10,157 nucleotides of DNA from DATCSE01 sp036568605 (GTDB lineage Bacteria > Pseudomonadota > Gammaproteobacteria > Burkholderiales > Burkholderiaceae_C): positions 1-10,157 of the forward strand of contig DATCSE010000268.1 in NCBI GenBank assembly GCA_036568605.1, written 5' to 3'. The notes beneath the pieces were generated by a model, which saw only the letters and a list, made by a program, of their open reading frames with translations, had not been told where the DNA came from and ran no database searches. The position numbers and the translations under genes were made by a program. Numbering within the stretch: position 1 is the stretch's first letter; the number at the start of each line of letters is the position of its first letter. Below are positions 7,223-10,157 of the stretch, one piece after another.

Positions 7223-10157
7223 ATGGATTCACCGCAGCGGGAGCGCATGATGGCGCGTTGGTCGCGGCTGGGGCTGCGGCAGCAGCTGATCGTCGCGTTC
7301 GTCGCCGTGATCCTGCTGCCCACGGCGATCATCTCCGTCTACAGCCTGGGCCGCAGCCGCGAGTTGCTGATCCAGATGGCCCGCGACGAGGGTTTGCGCA
7401 GCGCCGGCGCGCGCGCGGCGGCCGCCACGCGCCAGCTCACCGAGATTGGCGCTGATCTGCAGGTCATCGCCCAGGCGCCCGCCTTGCGCCGCTACCTGAA
7501 CGCGGCGCCGGGCGCCGACCGCACGAGCGTCGCGCGGGAGGTGGAGCGCTACTTCGCCGGCTTGCTCAAGCGCTGGGCCGAGCGCTACAGCCGTCTGTGC
7601 CTGCTCGACAGCAGCGGCCGCGAGGTGAGCTGCGCGCGCGTCGGCGACGGCGGGCCGTCGGTGCTGCCGCCCGACGAGCTGGCCGATCGCTCGGCCGAGC
7701 TGTACTTTGCGGGGGCGCTGCAGTTGCGCGCGATTCCCGGACAGGAGTCGATCTACATCTCGGAGCTCATGCTGGAGGCGCCGAGCCGCCAGGAACCTGC
7801 CGCGCCGGTGCTGCGTTATGCGACGGCGCTGCAGAGCGACAGCGGCCTGCTCGACGGCGTGGTCGTGCTGCACGCGCTTGTCGCGCCGGTACTGGGCACG
7901 CTCGAGCAGTCCGCCGCGGGCGCGGCGTCCAGCTACGTCGTCGACCGCCAGGGGCACTACTTGCTGCACCCCGATCCGACGCGCCGCTTCGTGCACCTGC
8001 GCGGCGACAGCGTGTCGCTGCGCAGCGAACGCCCGCACGACGCGGAGGTGATCCTCGATCAGTCGGCCGGTACGCTGTATGCATCCGTCGACCGGCCCGA
8101 TGCCCTGCAGGTGTTCACGCGCATCCGGCCGCCCGGGCAAAGCAGCGTGCTGTGGACACTGATCGACGAGCAGTCGCTCGATGCAATCCTCGTCGAGGTG
8201 CGCCACACCCGCAATGTCATCGTGTCGGTGGCCGCGGTCGCCCTGCTGCTGGCCACCGTCATCGCACTGCGCCTGACGCGCGGCATCGTGCGGCCGATCG
8301 GCGCCCTGGCGAAGGCGGCGGATGCGATCCGCCAAGGGGATCTCGACACGCCCCTGCCCGCGGCAACGCGGGCCGACGAGGTCGGCGTCCTGACGCGCGC
8401 CTTCGCACAAATGGCCGCGCGGGTGCGCGAGCTCGTCGGCACGCTGCAGCAGCGCGTCGCCGATCTCGAACGCAGCGACGCGGCCTTGCGATCGGGCCAG
8501 GCCCGGCTGCGGCAGATGATCGATTCCAACCTCGCCGGGATCGTCTTCTTCGACCTCGAGGGCCAGGCGATAGAGGCCAACGATGCCTACCTGCGCATCG
8601 TCGGCTATGACCGCGCCGACCTGCGCGAGGGGCGCATCCATCGCGCGGTGATGACCCCTCCGGAGTACCAGGACGTGACGGACCGGGCCCTGGCGGAAGT
8701 TCGCGCGCTGGGTGCCTGCACACCCTACGAGAAGGAATACATTCGCAAGGATGGCAGTCGGGTGCCGGTCCTGATCGGCATTGCAATGGCCGAGCCTGGA
8801 TCGAACCAGGCCGTCGGTTTCGTGCTCGATCGCACCGCGAGCAAGCAAGCCGAGATCGAGCGCGATGCCCGCGCGGCGGCGGAGCATGCAAGCCTTGCCA
8901 AGAGCGAGTTCCTGACCCGCATGAGCCATGAGTTGCGCACGCCGCTCAACGGCATCCTCGGCTTCGCGCAGATTCTGCAGCGTGACAAGACACTGACCGA
9001 GCCGCAGGCCCGAGGGCTCAGGGTCATCGCCGAGAGCGGGCAGCACCTGCTCACGCTCATCAATGACATCCTCGATCTGGCGCGCATCGATGCGGCCAAG
9101 CTCGAGTTGTCTCCCACCGAGATCGACCTGCCGGCGTTCCTCCAAGTGGTGTGCGACATGGTGCGCGTCAAGGCCGAGGAGAAGGGCCTGCTGTTCGTCT
9201 ACCAGGCGGCGTCCGATCTGCCTGCCACCATTTGCATCGATGAGAAGCGACTGCGCCAGGTGCTGCTCAACCTGATGTCGAATGCCGTGAAGTTCACCGA
9301 TGCGGGGCAGGTGACGCTGCGCGTGACGTGCTTGCAGCCGCTGCAGACGCGGTCTTCGGCCGCTGCGCTGGCCCGACTGCGTTTCGAGGTCGAGGACGAG
9401 GGCATCGGCATGAGCCAGGCACAGCTGGCGCGGTTGTTCCAGCCCTTCGAGCAGGTGGCCGAGATGAAGCGGCGCGAAGGCGGAACCGGCCTGGGCCTGG
9501 CGATCAGTCGACAACTGATCCGCCTGATGAGCGGCGACATCCAGGTGCGCAGCCGACTGGACGCGGGCAGCGTCTTCTCGTTCGAGATCGAGGTGCCCGC
9601 GACGCACGCGCAGGTTCACGCGCTGCAGCATTTCGCCAACCAACGGCACGCCGTCGGCGCGCGGCCTGCCAGGCGGGTCACGCCGTCGACGCCGTTCGAT
9701 GCGAGCACCACGGCGACCGGCCTGGCGTCGCGCCAACCAGCCCGCGCCACGCAATTCGAAGCGACCTCCCCCAGCCCTGGAGCCAGCCTGAACGGTGCAC
9801 GCATCCTGTTGGTCGAGGACAATGCCATCAACCGGGAAGTCGCGTTGAAGGTGCTGAGTAGTGCCGGCATCGTCGTCAGCGTCGCTTGCGACGGCCAGGA
9901 GGCACTCGACGCGCTGGACTGCCAGCGTTTCGACGGCGTGCTCATGGACTGCCAGATGCCGGTGCTGGACGGCTACGCCACGACCCGGGCACTGCGCCGG
10001 CAGCCGCAGCTGCGAGATCTGCCGGTCATCGCGATGACCGCCAACGCGATGGTCGGCGACCGCGACAAGGCGCTCGCCGCGGGGATGAACGACCACATCG
10101 CCAAGCCAATCAGAATCGACGACCTGCTTGCTACGCTGGCGCGCTGGGTGCGCCCGG
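7223..10157 (+). CDS. Hybrid sensor histidine kinase: Cache-like sensor, HAMP, PAS, HisKA, HATPase, receiver (3' end cut)
   Basis: An inner-membrane sensor that autophosphorylates on histidine and passes phosphate to its own receiver; 978 residues are visible and the frame runs off the window. Order: TM1 (22-41); periplasmic domain (42-330) of double-Cache appearance, with YVVDRQGHYLLHPDPTRRF at 238-256; TM2 (331-349); HAMP (about 350-402); short coiled coil; PAS (about 428-545); HisKA with FLTRMSHELRTPLNG and phospho-acceptor His569; HATPase with N-box LLNLMSNAVKF (Asn683, Asn687), G1 DEGIG (725-729) and G2 GGTGLGL (753-759). A Ser/Thr/Ala-rich linker (about 795-857) leads to a receiver with acidic pair Glu865-Asp866, phospho-acceptor Asp909, Thr939 and Lys961. 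All catalytic residues are present. ATG 7223 is the longest start. ATG 7250, six bases after GGAG (7240-7243), is equally credible and would remove nine residues. A second receiver or Hpt domain may follow. Confidence 0.95.
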   Translation, partial: MDSPQRERMMARWSRLGLRQQLIVAFVAVILLPTAIISVYSLGRSRELLIQMARDEGLRSAGARAAAATRQLTEIGADLQVIAQAPALRRYLNAAPGADRTSVAREVERYFAGLLKRWAERYSRLCLLDSSGREVSCARVGDGGPSVLPPDELADRSAELYFAGALQLRAIPGQESIYISELMLEAPSRQEPAAPVLRYATALQSDSGLLDGVVVLHALVAPVLGTLEQSAAGAASSYVVDRQGHYLLHPDPTRRFVHLRGDSVSLRSERPHDAEVILDQSAGTLYASVDRPDALQVFTRIRPPGQSSVLWTLIDEQSLDAILVEVRHTRNVIVSVAAVALLLATVIALRLTRGIVRPIGALAKAADAIRQGDLDTPLPAATRADEVGVLTRAFAQMAARVRELVGTLQQRVADLERSDAALRSGQARLRQMIDSNLAGIVFFDLEGQAIEANDAYLRIVGYDRADLREGRIHRAVMTPPEYQDVTDRALAEVRALGACTPYEKEYIRKDGSRVPVLIGIAMAEPGSNQAVGFVLDRTASKQAEIERDARAAAEHASLAKSEFLTRMSHELRTPLNGILGFAQILQRDKTLTEPQARGLRVIAESGQHLLTLINDILDLARIDAAKLELSPTEIDLPAFLQVVCDMVRVKAEEKGLLFVYQAASDLPATICIDEKRLRQVLLNLMSNAVKFTDAGQVTLRVTCLQPLQTRSSAAALARLRFEVEDEGIGMSQAQLARLFQPFEQVAEMKRREGGTGLGLAISRQLIRLMSGDIQVRSRLDAGSVFSFEIEVPATHAQVHALQHFANQRHAVGARPARRVTPSTPFDASTTATGLASRQPARATQFEATSPSPGASLNGARILLVEDNAINREVALKVLSSAGIVVSVACDGQEALDALDCQRFDGVLMDCQMPVLDGYATTRALRRQPQLRDLPVIAMTANAMVGDRDKALAAGMNDHIAKPIRIDDLLATLARWVRP

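Noticed and set aside
7229..10096. 955-codon open frame on the minus strand opposite the kinase gene
   Set aside because: It runs antisense to a kinase whose domains and catalytic residues are all intact. Its product is Arg/Ala/Gln/His-rich with no recognisable domain, which is the usual GC-rich antisense shadow.

Overview
The window is very GC-rich, with tightly packed genes and strong G/C bias at third codon positions. The gene content and order (ppc divergent from hemC-hemD-hemX-hemY, in the proteobacterial HemX/HemY form) point to a betaproteobacterium, most likely a Burkholderiales of the Rubrivivax/Leptothrix/Methylibium type. This placement comes from reading gene order and protein motifs, not from a database search.

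Left part (1-1189, minus strand): the N-terminal ~396 codons of phosphoenolpyruvate carboxylase, cut by the window edge. A 112-bp divergent intergenic region (1190-1301) separates it from the haem genes. It holds candidate promoters for both sides and a perfect 12-bp palindrome (1260-1271).

Middle part (1302-5568, plus strand): a haem-biosynthesis operon. hemC (hydroxymethylbilane synthase) and hemD (uroporphyrinogen-III synthase) make the tetrapyrrole ring. hemX and hemY encode two inner-membrane proteins that travel with them in proteobacteria and have no established catalytic role. Gaps are 25 and 28 nt, and hemD and hemX overlap by GTGA, so co-transcription is likely.

Centre (5569-5875): a complete tRNA-Arg(ACG) with encoded CCA, an extended -10 promoter just upstream and a strong hairpin terminator just downstream. 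A 120-nt non-coding stretch with two mutually exclusive small hairpins follows.

Right part (5876-10157, plus strand): a predicted two-gene sensory unit. The first gene encodes an ABC-type sugar-binding-like protein with an N-terminal hydrophobic anchor. Twelve nt later comes a large hybrid histidine kinase: TM, ~290-residue periplasmic Cache-like domain, TM, HAMP, PAS, HisKA, HATPase and receiver, running off the window. No permease or ATPase gene lies beside the binding protein inside the window. The most interesting reading is therefore that the binding protein presents a ligand to the kinase rather than feeding a transporter. All long reading frames antisense to these genes look like GC-rich shadows.
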